A stretch of DNA of 64,000 nucleotides from assembly GCA_013268835.1 (NCBI GenBank), contig JABFSX010000012.1:27950-91949 (forward strand), read 5' to 3'. Under the pieces are notes generated by a model, which was not told where the DNA came from, did no database searches, and saw nothing but the letters and a program-made list of their open reading frames with translations. Origin of the DNA: Candidatus Altimarinota bacterium. GTDB taxonomy: Bacteria > Patescibacteriota > Gracilibacteria > BD1-5 > UBA2023. This document shows positions 21,906 to 31,284 of this stretch, piece by piece. The translations under genes and the position numbers were made by a program. The first letter of the stretch is position 1; each line of letters opens with the position of its first letter.

Positions 21906-21942
21906 TCGCCAAAAACTTTATTCTTTTTATCTTTTTATTCCT

Positions 21943-22419
21943 ATGTCTCTAAAACTTCTTGATAACGAGCAAATAGTCTGCACCCTCAAAAAAACTCCAC
22001 TTATTTGGATTACCCCAATTCTTCTTGGATTATTTTCATATTGATTCTTTACTGCACATGAACCAAACATTTCAACCTCACCATGAATGGTTTTTATTGG
22101 ATTAGTTTTAATGGTTCTATGTATTATAGAAATAATTCGTAGACGTAGATATATATGATATGTTACCAATAAAAGAATAGTTCTACATTTTGGACTCTTT
22201 CTTCATGAGAGAGAAATGAGATTTGAGCAATTAGAATGAGTACAAGTAGAAAGATATAAGGCAATATTCTGGCATCAGCTTAATATAAGTGGAACAGGTG
22301 GAATGAGCACGTTATTTGATTATGCCTCAAATTATGATGATTTTAAAACTGCTATTTATGAAACGAAGGAAAATATAAATACACCAAAAGATACTCAATT
22401 TAGTAGTAAAAATATCTAG
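21943..22419 (+). CDS. membrane protein with bacterial PH (DUF304-like) domain
   Basis: The 158-residue protein has two transmembrane helices (about residues 24-41 and 54-69). They are followed by RRRRYIGYVTNKRIVLHFGLFLHEREMRF, then a DYASNYDDFKTAIYE end. The YxVTNKRIxxxxG pattern is the core of bacterial PH/DU304-type membrane domains, whose biochemical role is unclear. It lies inside the integrative element, downstream of the candidate RNA. Several TGA codons are read as Gly. Confidence 0.7.
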
Positions 22420-22458
22420 AATATTGTTTCTTTCAGAGGTTTATGTTATATTGATAAC

Positions 22459-23517
22459 ATGGAAAATATTTTTGATTTCATGAAACATCATGAAAGCGCT
22501 GGTGTTAATTTTGATACCAGTGCCTATTCTATTGAATTATGTGAAGGTGGTTGACTAAAATTATGGGGTCTTACTCAAGAAAAACCCGACTTTACTCCCC
22601 TTGAATATATTCATTTTTTATATTGGAATAGATATATTGATCCTGAAGATGTGAAAATATTTTGAGCTATTAAAAATAATAAAATTAACGATTATATACA
22701 AACATTTTCTTCATGATATTTAAAATGGAAAAAATATAATACGAAGGCAATCTTTGATAATATAGAAAATATTAAAAAGCTAACATATCCCGATACAGTT
22801 CTTCAAATAAGTGCAAAGATGAGCTGAAAAGATTTTAGAGCACAATTAGGAATTGATTCAAGAAAACATTACCAGTTTTGATGAATCCCACGAAACCAAG
22901 CTATTTGGGATTTATGGACATCCATAAAACAACAAACTTGATGAAATCCATTCTATGAATGAATAATAGAAATAGGTTTCTCTTGAGATTACTTGTATGA
23001 TGGAATTTTATGAAATATAATTTATTTTCTTAATGAACTATCTTTTTCGCATCACTTACATGTAGACAAAATTTGTTATAATGACTATAGAATACATATC
23101 ATTTTATCTGATATACATAATTTAAATGAATGACTCTTCCTAAAGGATCATGAAGATATTATATATTCTATTGATTTTAAGGAAGATAAAGTGCTAATAA
23201 ATGGTTTTAAGTTTGAGCTTAATAGGAAATTTATATATTGAGAAGCTTTTATACTTATATGTAAATATTTTAACTTTTTCAATGTAAAAGAAGTAGGATT
23301 TTCTGACTTATATAGCTTCCTTGAAGAACATATAAAAGAATTCAAAAAACTATGAACAAAAAATTGTATACAAGAAAATTTCTATAGAAACTATATTTGA
23401 GATATAAATTCAGCGTTTCAAAAAATATATTGACTTGAATTATTGGACATGAAAGGTTCCCTTATTAAAGCCAAGGATATGGTGGGAAGAAAGAAAAAAC
23501 ATCCAGAGGAAAACTAG
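22459..23517 (+). CDS. hypothetical protein of the integrative element
   Basis: This 352-residue soluble protein is rich in Ile/Asn/Lys/Phe, with no signal peptide, membrane segment or recognised catalytic motif. A basic C-terminus (MVGRKKKHPEEN) could bind nucleic acid. It is followed by a hairpin terminator and then the origin-like palindromic region, so it is the last gene of the left module. More than ten TGA codons are read as Gly, matching its neighbours. The function is unknown. Confidence 0.7.
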
Positions 23518-23541
23518 TTTTTATAAAAAGTATTCTATAAT

Positions 23542-23567
23542 GAAAGATTGCAATTGCAGTCTTTTTT
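23542..23567 (+). terminator. putative rho-independent terminator
   Basis: The stem AAAGATTGC / GCAGTCTTT has one G-T pair and is followed by seven T residues, 25 bp after the preceding stop codon. Confidence 0.7.
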
Positions 23568-23581
23568 TAGTTAAAACCTAT

Positions 23582-23664
23582 CGAAGATACTATTTTTCTC
23601 TACAAGTTACATCACCCTTATGGGTGATGTAACGAGGAAAATATTTTTGATAAGTTTACATCAC
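23582..23664 (+). other. candidate replication origin: palindrome with repeated TTACATCAC
   Basis: GTTACATCACCC-TTAT-GGGTGATGTAAC (23606-23633) is a perfect 12-bp palindrome. It is flanked by imperfectly complementary AT-rich arms (about 23582-23600 and 23635-23653), and a third TTACATCAC lies at 23656-23664. It lies just upstream of the Rep_trans operon, where a rolling-circle initiator would be expected to bind and nick. Confidence 0.6.
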
Positions 23665-23710
23665 TCAAAAAAAGAATCCCATGGGAATTTATTTTCTCAC
23701 CTCTTTTACT

Positions 23711-24034
23711 ATGTATAAAACCATTCCCATCCCGCATAATTCCCGTGTTCCAGCAAAATATAGTATGGCAATTCCGTCATATGATATTTTATCATATGAC
23801 ATTTTCTACAAAAAAATTCTCTGACTAGCTGAATACTACAAAACCACTGATTATGAAATAGTTCTTATAGAATTTTGAATAAATCGTTCTGGACAAGAAT
23901 GAAAATTCTATGCTCGAATCTATATGAATGACTCAGAAAAACCGAATTCTGGGGTCGGTACAATAATACCGACCTTGTGAAACATCATTGAAACCGAAGA
24001 TATTCTCTTACTTAAGGAAAGAACACATGAATAA
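23711..24034 (+). CDS. small protein encoded just before the replication initiator
   Basis: This 107-residue protein has no membrane segment; Tyr/Ile-rich with an EVVLIEFGINRSGQEG-like central beta pattern. The stop overlaps the start of the Rep gene by 8 bases, so the two are translationally coupled. A role as copy-control or accessory replication protein is plausible from position only. Several TGA codons are read as Gly. Confidence 0.65.
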
Positions 24035-25085
24035 TATACTCAACAATATTTATCATCTAGGATTAGATGAGCTTGAGCTCTATTGTTCATTTCCGATGAA
24101 AGAAGATATTATTTTAGAATTTCAAAGAAATGGCTATGTACCATTTAAGATATGAATATTCGAGGTTAATGTTATAGATAGGGGTATCAAATGATATCGA
24201 TATAAACTTATCTTCTCAAAAGGTAAAAATGATATGTTTGCTTTCTATCAATGAAAGAAGAATGGTGCAGTATTCACGAAAGATTATCTTTGCATTTACT
24301 CTACCTGAATTCGGGTTTTATGACTTCCTGAGGTATTAAAAATAATACAAGAGCATTTTATAATCGATTATAAATATCCATACTTAAGTCGGTTTGATAT
24401 ATCTGTAGATATTCTACTTCCTATTAAAGATGTATTAAAGAAATTTAAAATAATCAATCAGACAGGTGCGGAATTTTATGATAGCAATTGATGAATTCAG
24501 ACAAAATATATTGGGAAGAAAAAAGAAACTGAAAATCGAAATAGCCTCATACGCATTTATGATAAAATAGCCGACATAAAAGTTAAAGATAAATATGATA
24601 TTTTCTCTGATTATCTTAAATATCCTCACGTTACTCGTGTGGAACTAGAAATCCGTCAAAATCTTGCTAAAAATATTACTCTCGAAGAGATTCTTGTAGA
24701 GGATAATCTAAAATCGATTCTTGCTCAATATGTAGGAAAACATTCTGTATCATTTGAAAGCATCTCAGATATAAAAATATCCCTTTATAAAAAAATACAA
24801 AAAGAGGATATATTCTTAACTCGAAAGGAAATCAGAAAAACACGAAAAATGAAAATGTTCATATGACTTGCGAAAAGCCTTCAAGAACATCATATTTGTC
24901 CTGTGGAAGAATTGCTTCGTGAATGAATATTCGAACACAAGGTAGCATTCTTGGTTGAGAAAGTACAAGAAGTTAAAATATTTCTAAATGAACTACGGAG
25001 AGAGTTCTTTTGGGAAAGGGAAGTACTGAGCCTACTCGATGAGCATTGATGATGAATATCAAAAAGTGGAAAAGATTTCAAATAA
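24027..25085 (+). CDS. Rep_trans-family replication initiation protein
   Basis: The 352-residue protein resembles the pT181/Tn916 Orf20-type initiator/relaxase family (Rep_trans). Visible features in order: YLSRFDISVDI with paired Asp (about residues 117-127), TKYIGKKKETENRNSLIRIYDK (Y-x-G then R-I-Y-D-K), and VTRVELEIRQN. In this family a tyrosine nicks one strand at a hairpin origin to start rolling-circle replication or transfer. The palindromic region 400 bp upstream fits as the nick site. It overlaps genes on both sides, giving a compact operon. Three consecutive TGA codons near the C-terminus give Gly-Gly-Gly. Confidence 0.75.
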
Positions 25086-25179
25086 GACCCAAGAAGAGAT
25101 TCTCGATCAAAAAATTCACGATATTGTTATGTTCAGTTTTTCCCTCTACAAAAATCTCCAAGAACAAATACCAAAATAA
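25039..25179 (+). CDS. small protein overlapping the 3' end of rep
   Basis: A 46-residue frame, ATG 25039 to TAA 25177, overlaps the rep gene by 47 bases in another frame. It is acidic/charged and predicted helical (SIDDEYQKVEKI, then TQEEILDQKIHDIVMFSF). Composition is protein-like and it contains no TGA. It could be a small regulator of rep or recombinase; no homologue is recognised. Confidence 0.5.
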   Translation: MSIDDEYQKVEKISNKTQEEILDQKIHDIVMFSFSLYKNLQEQIPK

Positions 25180-25240
25180 AAATTTGCATTTTCTTTAAAA
25201 AAACGTAATAGTCAATATGCTAAAACTAAATACTCTTCTT

Positions 25241-26974
25241 ATGAACAATACCAAAACTGCTATTATATATTGTCGTGTTTCCACTGACAAGCAAGCACAA
25301 AATTGAGATAGTATTTCCGTACAAGAAAAGGAATGCAGAATCTATTGCGAAAGAATGTATATCGATGTTGTAGAGGTATTTCGTGAGCAATTCACGGGTA
25401 CCTCTATCCAGCGACCTGCACTCACAGAAGCCCTAAAGTTTCTTAAGAAACAAAAGATAAGTATTGATTACTGTATTATTCATAAGATTGATAGGTCAAC
25501 TCGATGAGGCCTAGGGGATTATTATGAAATCAAGAAACAACTAGAAAGCTTTGGTACAAAATTAAAAGATGCCTATGGAGTAATTCAAGATGATATTAAT
25601 GTAGTAAATATTGATAATTTTGATACCAATATATACGATTGGTCTAAAATTAATCCTTCAGAAATTGCTGTAAGTATGAGTGTTCTAAGTGCCAAGCAAG
25701 AACGTTCTAGTATTCTCCAAAGAACCATACCTCAAGAGATTAGAAATACTCAAAATGGTTATATATCAAGACAATCACATATCTGATACCAGAATAAAAA
25801 AATCTGTACCGAAGAATGAAAAATGAAAACTACCTACATTCCTGATCCAGTAGAGTCAAAATGGATCCAAGCAATGTTTGATTTTAGAGCAAATAGCACA
25901 ATGTCAGATAAAGAAATTGTAAATATGGTTAACTTGATGTGATATAAAAGTCGTCCACAAAAAGTATGGGATAAAAGTAAAACTATGATAGTAGGGGAAA
26001 GTGGAAATAATCCTCTCAATATAAAACAATTACAAAAAACAATATCAACTCCAGTATATGCTGGAATAATAGTAGAAAAATGGACGTGAAAAATGCCCGT
26101 ACGTTGAAAATTTCAATGACTGGTTAGTATTGATACCTTTAATCAAGCCAACAGGGGTAAAATCGAAATTATAGAGTCCCAAGAGGGAAGCCTCACTATT
26201 CTCTATGGGAAAGAAAAAACAGAAGAAAAAGTTATTTCTCAACGAATTCGCTTCAATTCAGAATATCCTTTCGGTAGAGTTATTAGATGTCCTCATTGTG
26301 GCTGACACTTAACACCAAATCAATCACGATCTAAAAATGGAAAACTACACTATTATTATCAATGTAATGGTAGGAAATGATTAAAACATAAAAACTACAC
26401 TGAAAAACGAGATGAAGTAAATGAAACCATGATAGACTTTCTTTCTCATGTAAGTTTCAATCCATTACATATGAAGAAAGTATTAGATAAAATAGATGAA
26501 ATATGGAATCAAAGAATACATGAGATAGAAAGAGAAAAAATGAACTATCAAAAAGAGATAAGTATATTAGAAGAATCTAAAATGTTGATAATAAAAAATA
26601 TAGAAAAATTCATAGAGTTTCCTGAAATTCTCAAAACAAAAAATGAAGAACTCGTAAGTATAAATAAAAAACTCACTTCTCTAAAATCACAGAAACCTAA
26701 ACATGAAACAGATAAGAATAAATATGAATTCATAGAGTTTACAAAAAACATTCTCAAACACATAAGTAATATGCTTCGGAAAGAGAAAAGCGAGGAGTCT
26801 GTATGAGTAATATTTGATATTCTTTTCGAAGAGCTCCCAACATACGAAAATATACAATCTCAAACACCTTCTCTCTATCCAGTTTTCGCTTTAAATACAA
26901 AAAAACGAACCATTGACGATTCGTTTAATTGATGATATTGAGTTACTCTGCCTTGATGGCAGCCCAAGTCTTAA
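25241..26974 (+). CDS. large serine recombinase
   Basis: The 577-residue site-specific recombinase integrates and excises the element. The N-terminal resolvase domain has the catalytic serine in IIYCRVSTDKQ (Ser14) and the IHKIDRSTRG segment. A recombinase domain follows, then a zinc ribbon (CPHCGGHL with YYYQCNG) and a long coiled coil (about residues 400-510), as in large serine integrases. The frame does not stop at the expected C-terminus. It continues through four TGA-Gly codons and the whole right 28-bp repeat to TAA 26972-26974, so the last residues depend on what lies beyond the repeat. The gene has the same TGA use as its neighbours. Confidence 0.9.
26935..26962 (+). repeat. right copy of 28-bp direct repeat, candidate attR
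   Basis: It is identical to 16631-16658 and lies inside the last codons of the recombinase frame. A small hairpin (AAACGAA / TTCGTTT) lies just before it, echoing the hairpin before the left copy. On the minus strand the flank encodes KTWAAIKAE plus stop, open only from 27005. Confidence 0.75.
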
Positions 26975-27205
26975 AAAGGTAGAACTTTTTATTGAGCTTA
27001 ATAAGTTAATATTGGCTTCAGAGAAGGGAAATACAAGGAACATATTCACTTGATAGTGAAGGGATATTTTAGTGTGCAATTTTTACAACTAACTTATTTC
27101 TTCAAATATGCCAACATTTATCCTTATCTTTGATAGCTCATAAAGAGTCAAAAAACAATTCAAAAGTACCAGTCAATTCTATTTAAATTATTAATTTTTA
27201 CAACT

Positions 27206-27454
27206 ATGTATCCATCTATTATTACAGATTCATTAGAACTCAATGTTCCATACTTTACCAAACTTATTGCATTACTCTTTCTTGATAATCAAGAGTATGA
27301 AGAGTCATTTGATCTTAAGAAACCTGAATCAATGAATGATTTCTTACAATTACAATTTATTCACTGACTTATTAATGTTTGAATTATTGAAATAAAAGAG
27401 ACTCCTAGATGAACAATGGTAAATGTAAAAGGGGAATTTCTTCCTTCAAACTAA
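27206..27454 (+). CDS. small paralogous protein, array member 1
   Basis: This 82-residue acidic protein starts MYPSIITDSLELNVPYFTK. It is the first of five tandem paralogues (27206-28647) sharing the MYPxIIT opening, a central D/E-rich LD..E.E segment and an L.QL hydrophobic stretch. It is closest to member 3 (both have FDLKKPES-like and LNDFLQLQ-like stretches and end in TMVxVKxEF). There is no signal peptide or known motif. The intergenic region 26975-27205 before it holds no evident gene. TGA codons are read as Gly. Confidence 0.7.
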
Positions 27455-27508
27455 TAATCTCTCCAATAATGATTCTATTTCCATTTAATTATATAACTTT
27501 TTAAACAC

Positions 27509-27748
27509 ATGTATCCAACAATTATTACAAACTCACTTGAAATCAATACAACATATATCTCTAGCCTTCTTTTTAAGGCTAGTTCAGGAGAAATAGATAC
27601 TGAGAATATCTCAAATGATCCTGAAAAATTCAATGATCAAATTCAGTTATGAATATTTGATAAACTCATGGAGCTATGATTAGTCTCCTATGTTGATATG
27701 GAAGACACTATGATCCTTCAATTTGATTCAAGGTTTATTCTTATTTAA
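27509..27748 (+). CDS. small paralogous protein, array member 2
   Basis: This 79-residue paralogue starts MYPTIITNSLEINTTYISSL. It keeps the N-terminal signature, the Phe-Asn-Asp-Gln-Ile-Gln-Leu region and two TGA-encoded glycines, but the C-terminus differs (MILQFDSRFILI). It is preceded by the AT-rich leader common to the array, with no Shine-Dalgarno sequence. The function is unknown. Confidence 0.68.
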
Positions 27749-27768
27749 TTTTTAACTTTTTATAACAT

Positions 27769-28020
27769 ATGTATCCAACAATTGTCACAAGCTCATTTCA
27801 ATTCAATGCTCAATATTTTAGTAAACTACTAACTTTACTTACTCTTGATGATGAAGAATTCAAGGCATCATTTGATTTTAAGAAACCTGAATCATTGAAT
27901 GACTTTTTGCAACTTCAATCTTTAATTTGATTAATTGATATCTGAATAGTTGAGCTAGAGGAAGCTCCTAACTGAACAATGGTAAAGGTAAAAAGTGAAT
28001 TCTTTAATCCTCCCTGCTAA
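27769..28020 (+). CDS. small paralogous protein, array member 3
   Basis: This 83-residue paralogue starts MYPTIVTSSFQFNAQYFSK and is the closest relative of member 1: both carry a DFKKPES/DLKKPES box and the ending NGTMVKVKSEF. Three TGA codons occupy the same glycine positions as in member 1, so the duplication happened after UGA was recoded or within the same lineage. It is only 20 bp after member 2. Confidence 0.7.
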
Positions 28021-28071
28021 TTTCACTACCAGAAATAATTCCTAATATTTAATTTTTAACTTTTTATACAT

Positions 28072-28335
28072 ATGTATCCAAATATTATTACAGATACCTG
28101 AGAATATAATGTTCCTTACATTAATAAACTTCTTGATTTGGGAACACTTGATGAAGATGAATTTAAGAGAGTATTTAATGATTCAGATCCTGAATGCCAC
28201 CATAACTATATGCAACTTTTGGCTCTTGGTATATTAATACAGTCTTGAAGCATACAAGTTACTGAGTATGGGGACTCCCTTAGAATTGAAACAGATGAAA
28301 ATAATGAATCAATTAGCTTCACATTTTATATTTAG
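28072..28335 (+). CDS. small paralogous protein, array member 4
   Basis: This 87-residue, strongly acidic paralogue starts MYPNIITDTGEYNVPYINK. It shares the TLDEDEFKRVF and YMQLLALGIL segments with the array but has a distinct C-terminal half. The leader sequence (TTTAATTTTTAACTTTTTAT) is nearly identical to that of member 3. The function is unknown. Confidence 0.68.
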
Positions 28336-28392
28336 TACATGAGTAGTCCAACTATTTCATTTTAACCATTTAATTTTATAACTTTTAAAAAT

Positions 28393-28647
28393 ATGTATTC
28401 AACAATTATAACCCCTACATTTAAACTTGATGCTAACTATATCACAAAGCTTCTTTGATTGATAAGTAAAATACCACACTGAACTTATGTTGAACTGGAT
28501 GATGATGATCTTACTGAGGAAGAACAGCATGACTATATACAGGCACTATTCCTACAAGTTCTTTTTCAAAGTGGCATACTTTGTGCTACTGAAAACAGCC
28601 CCTGAGATTGTAGTATCAATACCAATCTTCCTAATCTTACTTTCTAA
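28393..28647 (+). CDS. small paralogous protein, array member 5
   Basis: This 84-residue paralogue starts MYSTIITPTFKLDANYITK, with an acidic patch (ELDDDDLTEEEQHD) and YIQALFLQVLF. Two cysteines (LCATENSPGDC) are not seen in the others. It ends the MYPxIIT series; the next gene belongs to a different small family. Confidence 0.68.
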
Positions 28648-28659
28648 TTTTTAATTTTT

Positions 28660-29055
28660 ATGACAAGCATGACACTTGATGATGCCTACAGTATTGTAGA
28701 TGATAATTTTTCTCAAACTAAGCTAGTAAACAATCTTATAGATGACTGATTAATTAGTCCATCATTAATAGAATATTATATAGCTGATCTTGATGATGAA
28801 GAAGAGGAGAGTGGGGAATGGGAGAGGACTTTTGATATCTATGAATGGCTAGTATTCCCAAGATTATGGGATTCAGATTATGAAAAACTTATCCAAGCAT
28901 GAATTCCTGTTCTCAAGACAGAGTATGGTAACTGGGTTGGTACAACTTCTTATGGAAGCCACTATGATATCCAGATTTATCCAAATCTCATAAAAGCACT
29001 CTTCAATATAGATACTGATTATCAGGGAATTAGAGCTATGAAGAAAGGCAGATAA
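28660..29055 (+). CDS. small acidic protein, paralogue of the gene at 30199
   Basis: The 131-residue protein has a very acidic centre (LDDEEEESGEW). Its C-terminal 70 residues share YEWLVFPRLWDSDYEKLIQ, TEYGNWVGTTSYGSHYDI and YPNLIKALFNIDT with the protein at 30199-30573. It follows array member 5 by 12 bp and is probably cotranscribed. The Trp/Tyr/Gly-rich domain is not recognised. Confidence 0.7.
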
Positions 29056-29113
29056 AAATAATTGTTCCAGATTTATATTAATTCATTTATTTCCTATCCA
29101 TAACATTCACTAT

Positions 29114-29476
29114 ATGAACAATAACATTTTTCCAGTATTATCACCACTTTCTAATACTGATGGCTATATTTTATTCTGAAAATATAAAATGCTACAATCT
29201 ATATTTTTAGAAAAAACAGACCTTAGGATTGAAGAACTTCAGGATGTATTCATAATTTTCTATGAATGGAGTATTAAGTTTAATGAAATTATGGAACAAA
29301 TTAGAGATTGGTGACTGAAGGATGATGATGCACTAAAAATGATACATAAATTTACTCCAAAATTTAATAATTTTCTTTATGAGGCATACTTCACTTTTCT
29401 CACACTTATAAAGAATCTTAATGGTCACATTACAGTGGAGGATCTCTATAAATTAGTAGGTAATTTAAGAGCATAA
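29114..29476 (+). CDS. small helical protein, paralogue of the gene at 29664
   Basis: This 120-residue protein is predicted all-helical. It shares with the 29664 gene the same length, an MNN start, a LEKTDLRIEELQDVFIIF / MEKAKLQDEELQKIFLIF segment and a VEDLYKL end. A 23-bp sequence lies 39 bp after its stop and recurs 39 bp after the paralogue. The function is unknown. Confidence 0.65.
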
Positions 29477-29515
29477 TTTTATAGATATCCTTCAGAATAA
29501 GCTGATTGCTCATAT

Positions 29516-29538
29516 ACAAAAGTAATAAAAGTCACCAT
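29516..29538 (+). repeat. 23-bp direct repeat, copy 1
   Basis: This block begins ACAAAAGTAATAAAAGTCAC and is identical to 30066-30088. It is followed by a small hairpin (TCTG.TCTC / GAGA.CAGA). Both copies lie about 40 bp downstream of paralogous genes. No gene is seen in 29477-29663. Confidence 0.7.
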
Positions 29539-29663
29539 CTGCTCTCAAGAGACAGATTAGATACTTTATCAGGGCTGGTATCAAAGCTACTAAGAACAAT
29601 ATTCAAATGACATATTAGATCAATAGTTCCTCACATTTTTTACTTTAATTAATTTTTAAACTT

Positions 29664-30026
29664 ATGAACAATACAAAATTCCATACATTCCCAGCATCAA
29701 CTCAATTGAGTGATTACTCTTTTCCTTGAAAAGTCTTAATAGTAAACTCTGTTTTCATGGAAAAAGCAAAATTACAAGATGAAGAGCTTCAAAAAATATT
29801 TTTAATCTTTGAGAAGTGGCATACTGATGCTATTAAAATTATGCAATCAGACTCTCCTAAAGAATATAAGGGTGTTGAAATCTTTAAGCTCACTGATGCT
29901 ATAGTCTCAAAATTCAGTAAACCACATTATAAAACCTACTTCCAAATCCTAATTATGATTGTAGGTTGCCATGATTTATCCTTAAAAGTGGAGGATATTT
30001 ATAAGCTCATTCAAGCTAATAAATAA
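29664..30026 (+). CDS. small helical protein, paralogue of the gene at 29114
   Basis: The 120-residue protein has a short N-terminal extension (KFHTFPASTQLSDYSFPG) before the shared helical domain, which ends LKVEDIYKLIQANK. One TGA is read as Gly. It forms, with the 29114 gene and the two 23-bp repeats, a duplicated unit of about 550 bp. The function is unknown. Confidence 0.68.
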
Positions 30027-30065
30027 TTTCTAGAATTTCAATAGTTTCCTTGAAATGTTTCAATA

Positions 30066-30088
30066 ACAAAAGTAATAAAAGTCACCAT
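30066..30088 (+). repeat. 23-bp direct repeat, copy 2
   Basis: It is identical to 29516-29538 and is followed by a nested hairpin. An ATG at 30087 could open a 33-residue frame (MNHNNQLKKQG...), which is probably fortuitous because it runs through the hairpin. Confidence 0.7.
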
Positions 30089-30095
30089 GAATCAT

Positions 30096-30161
30096 AACAA
30101 TCAGTTAAAAAAGCAAGGTAGTACACAGTCTCCACCTTGCTTTTTTCTGTTTCTGATTGTT
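30096..30161 (+). terminator. nested hairpin terminator
   Basis: The inner stem AAAAAAGCAAGGT (30107-30119) / ACCTTGCTTTTTT (30134-30146) lies within an outer stem AACAATCAG (30096-30104) / CTGATTGTT (30153-30161). The inner stem with its T run is a typical terminator; the outer stem is additional structure. Confidence 0.75.
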
Positions 30162-30198
30162 GGAAGTACGGGTGCTTTTTATTACTAACTTTTCTTAT

Positions 30199-30573
30199 AT
30201 GAAAGCATTATCTCCTAAATATCTCTCTCATTACTACAAATATGTTAGTTCACATATAAATCAAACCATGCTTGTAGATGAACTTCTGAAAAAATATATC
30301 ATTCCTTATGATGATATACAGTGAATCTACAACGAAGAAACTGAAGAATATACAGAAGTATATCAATGGCTTATATTCAATAACTTTGATTCTCAAGATT
30401 ATAGTAAGCTTATTGCCAATAATATTCCTGTAATTCAATCTGAATATGAGACTTGGGTTGGCATTACTTCATTTTGAAGTCATTATGATCTCTATGTATA
30501 TCCGCAGATTATTAATGTTTTATTTGATACAGATATTTCTTATGAAGATATTGAAAATATGCAGACTTCATAG
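30199..30573 (+). CDS. small protein, paralogue of the gene at 28660
   Basis: The 124-residue protein shares the YQWLIFNNFDSQDYSKLI, SEYETWVGITSFGSHYDL and YPQIINVLF segments with the 28660 product, but its N-terminal 40 residues differ. TGA codons at conserved Gly positions (for example SFGSHYD) support the shared reading. It stands between a terminator and a promoter, so it may be a separate unit. Confidence 0.7.
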
Positions 30574-30592
30574 TCTGTACATTTTATAACTA

Positions 30593-30620
30593 TTGACACA
30601 TATTACTATAATAGTATAGT
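30593..30620 (+). promoter_or_regulatory. putative promoter
   Basis: A consensus TTGACA (30593-30598) and TATAGT (30615-30620) have a 16-bp spacer, 26 bp before the membrane-protein gene at 30646. An overlapping TATAAT at 30607 is too close to the -35 to be used with it. Confidence 0.6.
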
Positions 30621-30645
30621 AAATACACTGAATAACTTCATCAAG

Positions 30646-31158
30646 ATGAACTGGAAAAGAAAGATCTTCAAAGAACATATAAAAGAGACCATATTTGCCA
30701 CGGTATTTTCTCTTACATTTGCACTTGTATTAATGGTTGCAAATTTCTTCTTTGATTGGAATTTTGATTGGGAAGAGATCGATCCTATTGAGATGCCTCC
30801 ACTATGGATTCGTGGTGTAGCAAGCTTCTTTACATGGTTTACTCTATGAAATTGGTTATTTAACCTCTACTTTTATAAAGTGTTGTACTGGATCTGCAAA
30901 CTGTTTGGAATTAGATATTCTGAATATAAGAAGTTAAAACAAAAGATATGGGTATGACTCATGCTGTTGGTAACATTTGTATTAATTCCTCTGATAGTTG
31001 ATATTCTAAATTCACTTATATCGATTCTCTTCAATATTTTTCAATTTTTGATTTCCACAATTCCATATATGGGAATATCAGCAACTATATCAGCAGTGGT
31101 AGTACTATCTTATATTTACATTACGAAGAAAGAAGCATTTGTAATTCATAAAAAATAA
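30646..31158 (+). CDS. membrane protein with about four transmembrane segments
   Basis: The 170-residue protein has hydrophobic helices at about residues 16-38, 57-80, 103-130 and 137-158. A DWNFDWEEIDPIEMPP acidic-aromatic loop lies after the first, and the C-terminus is basic. It is the end of the small-protein region and has its own consensus-like promoter. Two TGA codons are read as Gly. No family is recognised. Confidence 0.75.
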
Positions 31159-31170
31159 TATTTTAAACGT

Positions 31171-31266
31171 ATGGATAAGCAGGAAGAGCAAAGACTTATA
31201 AATGAAGCCCTGTATGGGCTTATAGAAGTTTTTCAAGAAATAGATCTCAAAAAGGAATTAGAGTAA
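31171..31266 (+). CDS. very small charged protein (31 aa)
   Basis: A short frame starts 12 bp after the membrane-protein gene. The peptide is Glu/Leu-rich and probably a single amphipathic helix (EEQRLINEALYGLIEVFQEI). It has no TGA. Its position suggests cotranscription, but the size leaves real doubt. Confidence 0.4.
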   Translation: MDKQEEQRLINEALYGLIEVFQEIDLKKELE

Positions 31267-31284
31267 TGAATTAATAAAGCTAGA

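Larger units (their letters stand above)
16631..26962. mobile_element. candidate integrative element carrying an ABC-3C defence system
   Basis: The 10.3-kb segment is bounded by an exact 28-bp direct repeat (16631-16658 and 26935-26962). A large serine recombinase adjoins the right repeat. Inside are a Rep_trans replication initiator with a palindromic origin-like region, a membrane PH-domain protein, unknown proteins and a complete three-gene ABC-three-component system. All internal genes are on the plus strand. Recombinase, rep and flanking repeats together are what is expected of an integrated plasmid-like element. That the repeats are att sites is inferred; excision has not been shown. 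Confidence 0.75.

Noticed and set aside
26943..27005. Minus-strand C-terminal coding remnant ending KTWAAIKAE at the right repeat
   Set aside because: The frame is open for only about 20 codons before TAA and has no start. It could be the 3' end of a disrupted target gene but cannot be supported as a gene.
30087..30188. 33-residue frame starting in the second 23-bp repeat
   Set aside because: It runs through a strong terminator hairpin and has no family features.
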